DNA from: Phoenix dactylifera
Lineage: Eukaryota > Streptophyta > Magnoliopsida > Arecales > Arecaceae
Direction of reading: 5' to 3'
DNA length: 64,000 nucleotides
Assembly: GCF_009389715.1 (NCBI RefSeq)
Contig: NW_024068005.1
Span: 124,001 to 188,000 of the forward strand
Part shown: positions 10,931-24,030 of the stretch, one piece after another
Position numbering within the stretch: the first letter of the stretch is position 1
How the letters are laid out: each line of letters opens with the position of its first letter
Made by a program: the position numbers and the translations under genes
The notes under the pieces: generated by a model
Seen by the model: only the letters and a program-made list of their open reading frames with translations
What the model was told of the DNA's origin: nothing
The model's database searches: none

Positions 10931-13660
10931 GGAGAGCATATGCGGCCACTTTGGCTGAAGGGGTAGAACTACCACATGCACCGTAAAAAAATATAATGGA
11001 TCGTATCATATTAAGGAGATTATTGAATTTTTATATATATATTTGCTAATAAATCTTAGAGGATTGTATTTGTTTGGTGAGCATGCAATGTTAGGAGATT
11101 ACTTTAAACATGCGAGATACTTTATAGGTCCCATATCATAGTGATGCTCTTATTTTATATAGTGGCCATTACATCACCATCTAATCTTTAAATAGACGCA
11201 ACTGAAGGGTGTGGTCTTCTCTATCGTCTCCATCCTATTGGAGTTAGGTAGCCCGATGTAGAAAAAGGATCCTGTTGGAAAGACTCCCCAAGCAAGTTTT
11301 GCATCTCTTATTTAGGTTTGTTGAGAAGGTCGACTATCTACTAGCCTCCTAGCTTCATTATTTTATCTCATCAATCCTGGAGACAGGATATATAATTCAT
11401 ATAGAGAAGAGGTTTTATAATCTTACATGATTTAGATTGTTACATAATGGAATCTACTAGAGAAGGCATTCAATCAAGGTGGGGCTGTTAGCATTTGTAA
11501 TGAACATATTTTAGCGAGCACTACATCAAACAACAAGCAGGAGAACTACTCTAAAATTATGGAAATTTACGGGGAGAAAAATGATGGTCACTAGATGTAA
11601 TTCCTTGGCTCCGAGAGACGTTGGATCTTGTATCGTCCAATTTGAAGGAATCGAGCAAAAAATTCATATGAAATGGATGAGTTCTAGGGTTATGAAAATA
11701 GGAACTTCTGGCAATCAGGGTTGGTAGAGGAACTGAACTTGTTCTGGAAGGTGCAGAGTTTTAGAAATTTTATATTACTTGGCCATATGATAGACATTAT
11801 CTCTGTAGGAACGGGTTGTATCTTACTATGCGATGGAAGGATTCACCCTCCTTCCTGCAAATCCACCATCGGATCGCCCACTGTACAGATCTCAAGCACA
11901 CTTGCACAGATTTTGAAGCAAACAGTGGATGATCCGATGGGGGATTCAAATAAAGGAAGGTGAATCCCTTTTTCGTGCGAAAGATACAACCCTAGTCTTA
12001 TTTTTATAACATTGCTTCCAACTAGGGTAGCAATTAACCTAAGTTGCACCGAGGATTGGGTTGTTTAAAGCTGGTTTGCGCTTCGCTAAGTGAGCGAAGG
12101 AGTCCAATAATTTTTGAATGATATTTGTAAAAGCAAGGATAAGCTTGCTCAGCTCTGTTGCAAGCTTGGCTCAAATCTTATATGACCCAAGCTTGAACAT
12201 CTTCTACTAGGCTTGGTTTGCGCCCGGGTAGAGTCCTAAAAGATTTGCTATATGATGAGATGAGCCTGAGCTAAAACATAGCTCAGCTCAGGTCAGCTCA
12301 TCTGCTTCGCAACATTTTTGTTAGTATTATGGATGCATCGTATAGTTTCATCAATGCAGGACTTGGTGGCATACACCTTTTATGTTCTGTAGCCTCCTCC
12401 TCATTAAATAGTTATACATGTGTAATAATCTTTATACATAACATAATTGCAAAGAAAATTTTAAAACACCCAAACTACTACATTTTTTCCAAAACACCCC
12501 TGATTATATCCTCAGGAGCACCAAATTTGTCAAAAAAAAACATCCACTTATTCCTTTCTCTATATATCGATGACCATGCAACTATTACAATCCGATCGAA
12601 ACCAGTTTGAATATATCGCCAGAACAAGTGGAAACAAGATTTATCAAGAGGATTGCTCATAATATATTGGAAGGAAGTAGGCTACCATCTCTTTACCAAG
12701 ATATCAGAAGTTAAAAAAAAAAAAAAGTGACATACTTACAAAATTACTATTTCCCAATCAAGGAGATATCTTTGCTCATTAATTACATGCCCTTAGCAAA
12801 AGCCATGAACAATATGCTATTGTTACAACTAAAACAAGAAAATCACCTTGTTGGGTTAGAATTATGTGTAAAGAGCCAAACCATTTTTATTAATGTTTGA
12901 AATATGACAAAGAGGAAGGTTGGAAAATTTTTGATCAGTTCAGAATTAGGTGGTTGGTGCAACATCAACATGCCCCACTAATCATTATGTGGTGCGACGA
13001 AAGTATCCCTTCATGGATTGGATTCGGGATCACAAAAAATATATTTTAAGTTGCCCAAAGTACATCTTCAATAATAATAATATTCCACATAACCTTCACA
13101 GTTGACGCATATCCTCAAACCTAATAAATGTTAAGAGCAAGGGATGAGCAGGGCTCAAGCGCCCTTGACTTTCTTCTTGCTCAAACTAGTACAGCCCATG
13201 CCTTGGCTGGACAAAGAAAGATAGGTGTTGTTTAAGATTGCAAATTGGCAAGCTTTTGTACCTTTGTGGCCTCGTGGCAATTTCCAAAACATGCTCTCCA
13301 AACTTTCCAAGGCAAAATGGTCCATCCAGGATAATGTTCTTTTTCAGCCTTTATGGCTCATTAGAGAGAATTGTATGGGACAGTCTTTCTTTTTTGCTAC
13401 ATATTCTATTGCATCCATTTTAAAGTGGAAATTGAAGAGTCAAGCAAGATAGGTCTCTTCCTATTAATGGAGTCCGTCAATCTTATGACATACAAGGAAA
13501 AAAGAGATACGTAAAAAAACATCCATGAGACTATTTGTCTGTACCCCTCACTTCTTCCTCATCTAGCTATTTTTCTCTTTCTGAGGCCTCTCTCCTTTTT
13601 CTCGAGTACTTTTCTTCTCCTTTGAAATATGGAGTCCCTCCTCGTGGCCGTGGACTGTGT
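10931..13660. other. Intergenic DNA with one foldback hairpin
   Basis: AT-rich sequence with no recognisable gene. The only structure I can support is the inverted repeat at 11813-11992. Confidence 0.45.
11813..11992. repeat. Foldback (inverted repeat) element, about 180 bp
   Basis: GGGTTGTATC at 11813 is mirrored by GATACAACCC ending at 11992. GATTCACC, CCATCGGATC and CCACTGT on the left arm all have counterparts in the right arm, giving two ~85-bp arms around a short loop near 11902. It could be a MITE or a locus whose transcript folds into a small-RNA hairpin. There is no coding content and no clear target-site duplication. Confidence 0.65.
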
Positions 13661-13663
13661 TCA

Positions 13664-14275
13664 CTAGTACACAATACATGGCCAGATGATACACACCTAA
13701 TAAATAAGTCATCCAACAAGTCATACATATCTCTAGATAAATGGATATATAGTTTTCAGAACATTATACTTACCGGTATATAGTATATGTTCAGGTGATA
13801 TACACTCGACGGATTTTTAATGCATACTTTAAGCTTCTTTGGTACATACTTAGCAGTGATCCAATATATACTTTCAGAAAAATCGATACTTATCTAGATA
13901 AACTGATACATAGTTTCCAAAACATCATTTCTACCAGTATATAGTACATATCCAGGTGATACAAAATCGACAAGTTTTTGATACATACTTTAAGCCTTTT
14001 TGAAACATGCCTAGCAACAATCTAATATACACCTTCAGACAAATTGATACATATTCAGGCAAACTGATACACAGTTCTCAAATATTATGTTCACCATTAC
14101 ATAGTACATGTCCAAATGATATATACTCAATGGAATTTTTAATATATACTTGAAGCTTTTATGATACATGCTTAGCAACAACTTAATATATACTTTCAAG
14201 CAAATCGATATATAGTTTTCAGAATATGACATCCACCAATGCACAGTCTATGAAGATGTGATACACATTTGGAAT
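13664..14275. repeat. Diverged tandem repeat, ~161-bp period
   Basis: A marker block (GATAYATAGTTTYCARAA) recurs at about 13751, 13912, 14073 and 14214, giving periods of 161, 161 and 141 bp. Companion blocks (TATAGTACATGTCCAGGTGATA, interrupted, and CATACTTAGCA) recur in step. Units differ by roughly a quarter of positions, so the array is old. The short frames inside it are AT-rich artefacts. Confidence 0.75.
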
Positions 14276-17200
14276 GAACACTTTTACAAGGAAGAAAACT
14301 TGAAGGAGGAGAAAGAGACTTGGTGAGGAGGAAGAAGGCCTCACATATGGATGGTGAGGGAAGGACTATTTGTTGTGGAAGAAGAGAGGGATATGGATGG
14401 ATGGCCTCACAGAGGATGTTTCATATATTTTCTTTTTTTTTTTAATTATAGGATAGACAGACTCCGTTAGTTGGAGGAGTCCTATAGGATACGTGGCAAA
14501 AAAGGAAAGATCTCTATATGATCTCCTCTGATACATGTACTAGAAGATTTTTGTTCAACTCACTTGGTGTGACAACTCTCTTACGAGAAATTATTAGTCG
14601 GACGAGATCCACCAAAGACCAGTCCAACCAGAAAGCAACATGTGTAATAGTAATCCCGTTTTCCTCCTCTTTCTTCTTTCTATGCATAATAGCAAGGTGA
14701 ATGATCCAACCAATAATTTATCCCATGAGACAATATGGGTTAAAAGTCTTTGTTTTGAGTGTACTTCTCTCAGCTTCAGTTATCCAACGGAAGAAGGCTC
14801 AAGGTTAGGTTACAACATTTTTCAAACCACCTGTCCCTGAGTTCATGCTTGTTCGCTGCTTGTAGGGAGCCTCGTGACCAAAAGGTCACTTCGGCATTTT
14901 CCTTTTTTTATCATTTGTTTTCCTTTTCAATAAATGATCTTGGAAACTTGGGATTAGTGGCAAACACCTGGAAAAACCTCTCAAATGTTCAAATCCATAA
15001 CCATATCAATAATAATCTCTGAATTATTAATTTTTCACTGATTTTTTTCAAATTTTTCTCTGAAGAGTACTATTCAATTGCTCATAATTTTTTAATGAAT
15101 CTCACTAGTTATTTATGAATCGTTCATGGCTGCTAAGAAATACCTTTATGAATTTCCAATTAGTTATTCTCTATGTCGTTGTTGGTAGGTTGTGTTTGCT
15201 ATTATCACTGCTTTTACCTTTCTGCGCTGCTTCTTCATGTGAATAAATAGATAAAATTATTTTCAGACATTACATTCTTTATTTTTATTAATGTTATTAC
15301 ATGCTATAATTATCTTAACTTATGGGAAATCGATTATTTTTCTAGATTATTACGAAATTCTAAATCCTTTTCTTGAAAAAACCGTTCCCTTTTTAAGCAA
15401 TTAAATGGAGACAAATTGTTTACCAAATTTATGACCACACATAGAACCTCAGTCATTGAACTATAGCTCCATTCTCCCTAAGTTAATATATCTTTATATT
15501 TGCTCGTAGTTGCATACCTTTGCATTAGAAATCATGAATTGGCTCGCCTATTCTCTTCTTGCACACCATAACAAATACAACATGTAGAGAGGCCTTAAAC
15601 ATTGCCTCCTAAGAAGAGGAGGTGATGACAAGTAGTTATGCACAACTTGATCGACTCCAAGAGGGACTCTCAATTTGTACATGGAGCCACAGGGGGTTCA
15701 AGTCTAAACAATCCAAAAACCTATGCATTCAAAATCCAAATCTAGTCTAGGGCTAGATCTTGTTTGGTGAGATATCACATGACCAACAAGCAAAGGATCA
15801 AGCAAAGCATAGACTACATGGCAGGTAGGTGGTAGAAAGGGAACCTTAATGATATAACTTCAAAATATAATTAATTGACTTATAAGAATTGGGAAGACAA
15901 AATAGTTCATATTAGTGTTCGTGCATGCATGTGCATGTATCTAGACACAAAGTCATGCATACATACACCTATAGTGTGGACAGGGAAAATTACATCCATT
16001 GTTATATTCAATAATTAAAGTTGCCAAAGAAAAATCTACATTTCTAGATGCGCTGTAAGATATCTAGAATACCTATAAACAAAAAATTTGAAAATCTCGC
16101 TTCTAAAAAGGTTTTATTAATCCTAATATTACTTGCGATAATGACATTAGATTGAAGATTTAAACTAACATGACTAATATTACATTATAAAAACAACTAA
16201 AAATACAATCATCAGTTATGTTATTTCTATGTCATAATTACAATTTTTAGATAGAATAAATTTATAGAATATAATAGCTTAAAATAGGAAAATAATGACA
16301 TTACAAATATGTTATATATGCTAAAATTAAGTTTTCCATGAATTTTATTAATAAAAAAAGGTAAAATGGGGTCATGACATGATGTCTTACTCATAGTCAT
16401 TCAATACCCTCTATCTATATTCAATTATGAATTTTTTGGTACGGCCAGCATGCACAGATGTTGCAGGCAATGTTGGACTCATTAGGTCCATATTTCTTCA
16501 CATCCCAACTTCGCCAATTGCACCAAGCTTAGTTAGGATATTATAAAACAAAAGAGTGCTAGTTAAAATTGACTTTGAAATAAAAAATATGGACATTATA
16601 TTTCAACTCAAAAAAATAATTAAGAACTTTTAATTAAGCATATCGATACGAGCTAAGAATACCAAGAGATGTCATAACTTATCACTTAAGAATAAATTTG
16701 TTACAAAATGGCAAAAACAGGCTCGTTCCAATATTTTGAACTCCAGACAGCTCAATGTTTATATGCTAAACTCATGCACGAGAAATGAAGTTAAAAACAG
16801 CATATGTAACGACCTTCCGATGCAGGCCTTCAAATATCGTGATGGATCACGGGCGGTCCGATGTGATTTTATTCTTGCCTACATGTCTCCCACTGCTATA
16901 ATTCTAAAGGCCTAATTCTTTGCACCCAAAAAAAAAAAAAAAACAGCTTAGTGTCGTGCTAGCTAATGGTGCTACCTACCCCTTGCCTATAGGTCAAATT
17001 GTAATTTTGTTGTTAAATTTTAATTGTATTGCCATGTACTTCGTAATTTTATAGATTGATAGGGGTTAACGCTAAATTGTGGTTCATTATTGATCTAAAT
17101 TAGCATCTAGCTTTTGTGCTAAACTCCAACTAGTCTAGCTAGAATGCAACTTTTTTCCTCCTCTCCCTTTTTAGTCTGCAAAACAAGATATATTGCACTT

Positions 17201-19959
17201 GACTTTGACAATTTTTTTGACCAAAAACTAGCAAAATTCATCAAGTTTGATTAAAATTTATCATTTTCGAATAGGTCAAACTTCGAATGTGTCTCTGACC
17301 TAATACCACTGGCTGCCATACAGATGTATGGTTTGAAAAGTTAGGCTGCCTTGTGAAGTCTTCGATTTCAATATCATGAATCGTTAATTGTTTTTTTCAA
17401 TATAAATATCAAGAATGAGACTTTTAGAAGAAAATCATAGCTAGAAAACAAAAATGCTAAGAAGATAGAAAAGTTGAAACCAGGAAATTTGAATCCTAGT
17501 CATGGTCTCAACGTTGAATGCTATTTTGGATAAGTAGTGGGCTCCTTCTCATTAATATATATGTTCTGTTGGGTAAATCTTTAACAAATCTCCCAAACCA
17601 TATCAAAACGACTCCCTAATTCTTATATTGTAAGTCGGTTTCTTTAGACGAGAGGTAAAATCACAAATTACTCTATCTTTCTATGATAATATAAGCTTAA
17701 CTCAACTATTGTTAATTTGCGAGAGATCTGTTGTTAATTATTAAAAATAATCATCAGATCATCTTCAATGCACCATGGAAACCTAGATGTCATTCCCACA
17801 AGACTCGGACCAACTAAAGACAGGAAAGTGCTATACCTAAGGCTAAGGGTCCTCCCTGTCTCACCTCATGATGGCTGTTCCCAAACCCTACCTCTCCCCT
17901 CCCTCTAATGATGCCATCTCCCACAAATACCATGTTATCACATTGCTACCATCATGAGAAAGGCTAGTTGGGGCAAAGCTTGGGGCCCATTTGCCCATCA
18001 ACCAACCATACAGCCCACACATCATATTATGGCTATGTTATGTAGCCTTCCTACCTTTCCTAAAGGCATGATATTTGTTGATGATGGATAATGTAAGATG
18101 GGGCTCAGATGAGGAGATGAGAGTTGGTGGCTTTGGTGGATCACAACACCACACAAATTGTCTCCAAGAATTACTCTCTGGTTGGATCTCATCTAGAGAA
18201 GTCCGGTTTAGTAAATAAGCTTGAAATATATCAAAATATTGACATGTGTTCTTGTTAAAAAAAAATGAACAAGGACATAATGTTACATATTTAGATGCAT
18301 TGTGCAATTTCAGGAAATTTCGAGTTATGATTACGAACCCTAAAATCGCCTATACAATAAGGTTCGAGATTTGTTCGTCTATAGAGCCCAAGACTAAGAA
18401 TTACATTAAGAGTTATAAGTTGCAAAGCATTCTCCCACTTAAACATCTCATGGCTATGACTTATGACATTAGCTGCAAGTCTTTTTATGACAAAGCAATC
18501 AAAACTTCTTGAATGGATGGAAGAGCCTCCTAGATGCTCTTTCTTGAAGCAATGCTTGAGCCTAAACACTAAAAGCAGCATTTGAGCCATTTACTTCAAC
18601 TTGCTTGTTTAGCTTTTAGTATTTCTTAGTTCATTTTAAGGTTGATGGGTCCAGTATAAGACTAAAGTTTCTGTATCAGTTGAGGTTAGCTTACAAAGGT
18701 TTCTTCTAGCAACAAACCTATTTTTGGATTGAATAGACGTGAGCTTTATTACTCTTTCCTACAGTTACATTCAAGGCAAACCAAGACGATTGACATATAA
18801 AACTATCAGTTTTAACTTGTTTTCGATGTTTTTCAGATCGCCTTTGGAGTTAGATGTCCATCGAGTGCAAAAGTCTTAAGTAGTGTATGCCGTTGAATAT
18901 GCCATGCATCCACATGACCTGCTAATAAGCCATGTTCCATTAATGAGGCAACCTAAGCATGCTGCAAGCCTAAATATAGGCTTTCATATGATATCTGAGA
19001 TGTCACTAAACAAAGTGAGCTCAGCAATTAAACCCCCACCAAAGAGGGCATCCATAAAAAATAAAATACCGAAATACAAGATGTGACACAAAGTTTTAGT
19101 ACTAAAGATTAGTTTTGGTAAAGAAAAAGAGTTTACGAGCCAAGATTAATAGGATCAAGCTAGTGCAATGATTCCATGACTATTGCTAAATGTTCCTAGC
19201 TAGCTAATCGGCTGGTTGATCACTTTCCCAATATACAAAATTTTTGTCTTTAAATTGTAGCATTAAAAGTTTTATAGAGTCCTCATGACACCTTATCATC
19301 TAACAGAATCTGCTAACCCTAAATATTGGCTCCAATGCATCATGTGCATAACAAAAATCAATTGGAAGTTTTCATGTGGTGAGGTTGTTGGAGAATTTAA
19401 TAATCTAGGATACTCCTTAAAAAAGGACAAGACTCTATGTAGCATCAATTGCAAGAAGTTGTAGGGCATGGAATGTTTGCTACTTATAGTAACTCCAATA
19501 ATGCAACAATTGAGGGTCCCCAATTCATGGGATCCTTAAATATCACAAAAGTATCGCAAGTATGTTGGTGCTAATGGTGCAATCACTGTCTCATCTACCT
19601 GGAAAAAAATAACAAAATAATAAGAGTGTATTTAGTTGTCTAATAAATATTGAACGCGTGTGGGTGGGTGTCACTTTTTGCTCCAAGATATTCGAGCTAT
19701 AGTTAGTACCGACTTTGCCTTCCAAGCAGAGCATATTTATAGAGAGGTTAATGGAGCTGCGGATTGAATGATCTCGTATGTGGCCGATCACTCAGAGAGC
19801 CCTGTGGGTTGGAGAGAGAGAAAGAGAGTTGCCTAGAGCACTCTGAGGCTTGCTATTTCTTGACTTTTTTAGATGTATTTAGATGTGTATGAGTCAAAAA
19901 AAAAAAAAAAAAAAATTACTGAAGGCACTAACTTTCTTCAATTAGGGCATCACTTGAGT
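14276..19959. other. Long AT-rich intergenic stretch
   Basis: No gene recognised in 5.7 kb. It includes short poly-A tracts near 16928 and 19895 and, at about 19728-19800, a plus-strand remnant reading HIYREVNGAAD followed by a stop. That matches the end of the RNase H domain of plant LINE-type retrotransposons. The rest shows no structure I can defend. Confidence 0.45.
19728..19800 (+). pseudogene. LINE RNase H C-terminal remnant
   Basis: Translation gives HIYREVNGAAD-stop-MISYVADH, resembling the conserved HxxREGNxxAD end of RVT_3-type RNase H domains in plant non-LTR retrotransposons. Only this short piece is recognisable and one codon is a stop. Confidence 0.45.
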
Positions 19960-20370
19960 TGGACTTCCCGCGTCACACGCAACCCAACCCAAGCTGAGAC
20001 TGCCAATTGAGAGAATCGAAGGCCCATCCAAGACCCAACGGGCCCCTCTAGTCGTCAGCAATGCGTCAGGCTGACGCTGGGGCCCACACGGGTACTCATG
20101 GGGCCCAGTGGTGGTCACCTTGTCCCAGTGGGCCCCGGGCACGCGGGGCCGAGAATTGCGGCCGAAAGCTGCACGACGTCTTTATGAGGGGATGAGGGGA
20201 TGGGTGGTGCAATGGGTTTCCGTGATCCCGATTGCGACGGGCGGGTCAATATCAGACGGTCGTGCGTGCCGGTGCACCCCTCTGTATGGTGTGTCATCAG
20301 AATCCAGCGCCCACGTGGCCTGCCAGGCTTGTCCCTCTTACGTGGGCACTGGGCCCACAGACTTTGCTTC
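19960..20370. promoter_or_regulatory. Orphan GC-rich promoter-like island
   Basis: About 400 bp of GC- and CpG-rich DNA embedded in AT-rich sequence. It carries at least five GGCCCA/TGGGCC (site II/TCP-type) motifs near 20021, 20081, 20101, 20129 and 20351, plus ACGTGG motifs near 20311 and 20340. These are typical of plant housekeeping promoters, yet no recognisable gene starts on either side. It may be a promoter fragment captured by rearrangement, or the promoter of a non-coding transcript. The 162-codon frame across it has no family features. Confidence 0.4.
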
Positions 20371-20642
20371 GGACAGCATAAACGGCATAACGAAATTAAA
20401 AGGTAATAAGTGCTATGCAGCACGTATCAACTCCCCACATGTTTCCTATCTGATGTGGCATTTAATGAACAGCGTTTTTTTTTCTTCATTATGGACATCC
20501 CTCTATTATTTTTCTAATAATCCTACAGCCTTGTATTACTTATTACTATTGTTTGAAGGGAAAATATTAAGAATCACTTGCCTTAGTTTACAGTAAGCAG
20601 GGGGCTTGATGGATGCCATTGATCCACGCATGTACTGCACTA

Positions 20643-21032
20643 TTTTTTTTTTTTTTTTTTTTTGCTGGGAAAAAAGGGGAAGAGGGGAGAAAGAGACAAG
20701 CCCACCCCGCGTAGCAGCCCCCACTGGGGCCTCCACCCCACCAGGAGAATGTTCAATGCAGGCAGAAATGACCGTGTGTTGGACACCCCGACCGGTTTTA
20801 CTCATACTCTCCCCACCCGTGGGCCGGCTCGGTTATCCGACCCGATCCTCCATGTGAGTACGTCACACCTGACACCACACAGGCTATCAACCGACCAGTA
20901 GCGCTTTCAGACCCCGTGTCCAGGCGTGGGGTATCCGGTCCCCAAATTTAATCGACGCCCGCGCGTTTCAAACCTGAAACCACTTGGTTGGAAGTAAACG
21001 CCTTGTTCCAACTGGGCTACCACCTTGGTGGC
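20643..21032 (-). mobile_element. SINE (tRNA-derived), minus strand
   Basis: The reverse complement gives a tRNA-like head (left-to-right: CCAAGGTGGTAGCCCAGTTG at the 5' end, then GGTTTCAGG in place of the B box), a shared body and a terminal A run seen here as T residues (20643-20663). TACTGCAC at 20633-20640 and 21033-21040, extending imperfectly into a following T-rich stretch, is the target-site duplication. It belongs to the same family as 8285-8608 and 48860-49279. Confidence 0.85.
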
Positions 21033-21040
21033 TACTGCAC

Positions 21041-22376
21041 CAATTTTTAGCTACCACACAAATAACATTATGGGTGATCTGGTGAGCAATCAATAGCTGT
21101 ATTTTATTTAACGAAACTTATAATCGTCGATAATTAGTTTAGTTGGCTGCTATTTCTCAAACAAAAATGTCTAATTTCTTAGCAACCACTAATTGCACTA
21201 GCAGCTATTCATATATATTTGCTTTAAAATATGTTCGATTTCTTTTCTAGCTTTTAATTTGATGCAAATTTTATAGTGTGCATTCAATTTTTGTTATATA
21301 TATTCCATTAGTAGCCATTTGTATAATTCCGTTCGAATGAATGTGTAATTTCTTTCGCAACTTTTTCTTTCATGTTGGACTCTTTTTATCGGAAACCAAA
21401 TGTAAAATTTGAAATATCAAATAAATTCCTAAACAAAGTACTCATTCATGAGGACATTGAAGTTATTAAACCCAGTAGGCAATTCTCTTAGGGCACATCC
21501 AAGATTATAAAATCTATATATTTTGGGACTAGGTCTCTCTTTTACATTGTTGGGTCATATATGGCATATGATATTTTTCTTTCCTTTTATTTTCATGTAT
21601 TATTATCAAATCAATATTCTAAAATTTGGAAAATCTGTTCACTCACTTTTAGACTGATTTAAGTGAATCGATAACTCAGATAAGTTAACACATGAGACAA
21701 TATGACAATATTATATAATATCTAAAAAAATAGCATATATACTATAAAATTAAGAGGAAAGAGAAAAAAAAATAATAGTACATATAGAGAAATGTTTCAA
21801 ATTATTGATCTGAGTTTGTACTTTATAGTATAATTTCTAAAATATATAAAAATTATAAATATATAAATACAATAAATTGTCTAAACTAATTAGTTTTGGT
21901 CATTTTTCACAATTACAAATTTGTTCTTAGTACTTAACCTCTGGTCCTCATAATTATGCCAAACAACCAGTCAAGATAAGGCTCTGTACACACATGCTTC
22001 TGTTTTTATTTTTTTCAGAACACATATGCTTTTGTAATTACTAGGAGAAGAAGTTTAGGATGAAAAAAAAACTATTAAACAATAGAATGAAACCAGAAGA
22101 GAAAGGGCAAAACTCTAATGCATGGGAGGTGGCAAAACTCTACTTACATAGCAAAGAGTTTAGTATTCAAATTAATTGAATACTAGCATGTAACCTGCAT
22201 GATGCATATAGTATACGATTTTTTTTATCTTTTTTAAATGGCTATGTAGGTCAGTCAAAACCATCATGGTGCCATTATGACATCATAACAGCCATTAAAA
22301 ATATATATTTTTTGAAAAAATATATTAAATAAAAGCGATACTTATAATCCGAGCCTCATTGAGTATTAATGCTGAT
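21041..22376. other. AT-rich intergenic DNA left of the retrotransposon
   Basis: No gene or named repeat recognised. It ends exactly at the left LTR. Confidence 0.5.
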
Positions 22377-23243
22377 TGTTGCTGGAAATTGGACCCGGGG
22401 GCAATCGTCGGTCGAGGAGGGGGAGCGGCGGTGTAGCGGCTGTCCGTCGGCGGGCGGCGTCCTCCGTCGGGGTGCCTGCAAAAAAGCCGGTGGCCGGATC
22501 TTCCAGCGCCGGCCCTCCGATGCTTAAGTCAGAGGGGGGCAATTAGTACCAAAAGGAGGAAGAATGCAGTGTATTTTGAGTTTTCAGTGTCCAACCCCCC
22601 CTCTGAGAAGAGAAGGTTCCCTTTTATAAGGGGGGTCGGCGTACCTGTGATGTGATAGGGCGAGGCCGTTTGTACGACTCGGCACGTTGCTTGGACTGGC
22701 GAACGGTTGGGCGAATCATTGCATTAATGTCGAAAATGAGGCCGTCGTACGATCCGAGCCGGCACGCGATCGGGCGAATTATTGCGTTGGTGTCGGAGGT
22801 GAGGCCGAGATCAGAGACAACACGGTTGATTGGACCCCGCTGGGCTGATCTGCCGTGGAGAGTCATGGGTCCGTAGACAACAGGAGCCACGCGCATTAAT
22901 TGTTGAGTAAGCCGGAGGTGCGCATTAATTGTTGAGTAGGCCGGAGGTGCGCATTAATTGTTGAGTAGGCCGGAGACTTTCATTAAGTGTTGAGTGAACC
23001 GGGGGTTTGCAGAGATCATGCGTAATAAATGCTGGGGCAGTGGCAGGGTATGGCCCTTGGCCAGACCTCTGAGGGGTACGGCCGTAGTAGGTGGTTGACG
23101 AGGACAAACCTTTGAGGTCGGGAATTCTCCGGGTCGGAGGCTCTGAGGTCGGACGCCGACCTCAGTCGTCCGGGGTCGGCGGTCATGCGGCCTTCCAGTG
23201 GCGGGGTTACTGCATTACCGGGGAAAACTGTATTACCCCAACA
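22377..23243 (-). repeat. 3' LTR of the Tat element (867 bp)
   Basis: Runs from TGTTGCTGG to CCCCAACA on the plus strand. Against the other LTR it has about nine substitutions, an 11-bp extra block (GTGTAGCGGCT, a short duplication, around 22430) and a 2-bp gap near 22533. A minus-strand TATA box (TATAAAAG) lies at 22621-22628. Four 29-bp subrepeats, the last degenerate, occupy 22891-23006. Confidence 0.95.
22891..23006. repeat. 29-bp tandem subrepeats inside the LTR (x4)
   Basis: Units begin GCGCATTAATTGTTGAGTA at 22891, 22920 and 22949. A degenerate fourth unit begins at 22978. The same array is in the other LTR at about 34355-34470. Given the minus orientation, it sits in the U3 part of the LTR upstream of the TATA box, where such repeats often act as enhancer-like modules. 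Confidence 0.85.
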
Positions 23244-23259
23244 CTACCCCCCGACTTCC
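23244..23259 (-). other. Polypurine tract (second-strand primer)
   Basis: The minus-strand sequence GGAAGTCGGGGGGTAG directly abuts the start of the 3' LTR, the position required for plus-strand DNA priming in reverse transcription. Confidence 0.8.
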
Positions 23260-23599
23260 GAGTCCGAGCGGCTTGCGAGCTCGGACGCGGGAAGTAGAAG
23301 TCGTCCTTGTGGTTATTGAGGTCGGAGGGGATCGCGCCCGCATCCTTGCGTGTCTTGGAGCCTTTATGACGGAGTTTGCGCCCTTTGGCACTTCGTGGTC
23401 GCTTTTAGATGGCGAACTTATAACGGGGTCTGCGCCCTTACGCATCCCGAAGCAGCTACAACGGGGATAGTGCCCTTTGGATCTCCGAGGTCGCTTCGTA
23501 CGGCGAACTCATGATGAGGGTCCCTGGGCCCGATGAGGTGGCGCCTCGATCTCGTGGTCGGGGCTCCCCCCTTAACTAGGTACGTCGTTTCGTGCCTCA

Positions 23600-23940
23600 A
23601 AAATGAATACGTGGCACGATCCGAGGTCGGACGTTTCTGATCTCGTATTGGTTGGACAATGATCTGGGAGGGCGGAGGTTAGATCGACGCTCCACGTGTC
23701 CCTGAGGCCTATTAAATGGGGGGAGCGGGGGTGGCGTTCGCTCGTCTTTCGAGATGGTCCGGTTTTGCGAACCCATGATGAGGCCGTGGGATCCGATGGG
23801 ACGACGCTTCGATTTTGTACTCGACTTATTGCTCTGGATTGAATGCGGTGCTTCGGCTTCTGAGGCCGACACGTGGCGCAATCCAGACGGGGGGTGGGAA
23901 CCGAGCCCACCGATCTGGGCCGTTAGGGGGGTCTATATAA
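23600..23940 (+). promoter_or_regulatory. Promoter of the antisense gene
   Basis: A TATATAA box at 23934-23940 lies about 90 bp before the first plausible ATG (24031) on the plus strand, opposite to the retrotransposon's own transcription. Upstream are ACGTG motifs at 23609-23615 (ACGTGGC), 23693-23698 (CACGTG) and 23870-23875 (CACGTG). The first and third sit in similar contexts (ACGTGGCACGATCC and ACGTGGCGCAATCC), suggesting a duplicated module. ACGTG cores are bound by plant bZIP and bHLH factors. Activity is inferred, not shown. Confidence 0.6.
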
Positions 23941-24030
23941 ACCCCACGAATCTGCCCTAAAAATTCCGTTTGGTTGCCTTTCGTCTTTGCCGTCTTCTCC
24001 TTTGCTCCCCCTCTCAACCCAGTCTTGCCG

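Noticed and set aside
20108..20596. 162-codon plus-strand frame in the GC-rich island
   Set aside because: Low-information GC-rich composition, no domain, and it runs into AT-rich DNA at its end. Open by composition.
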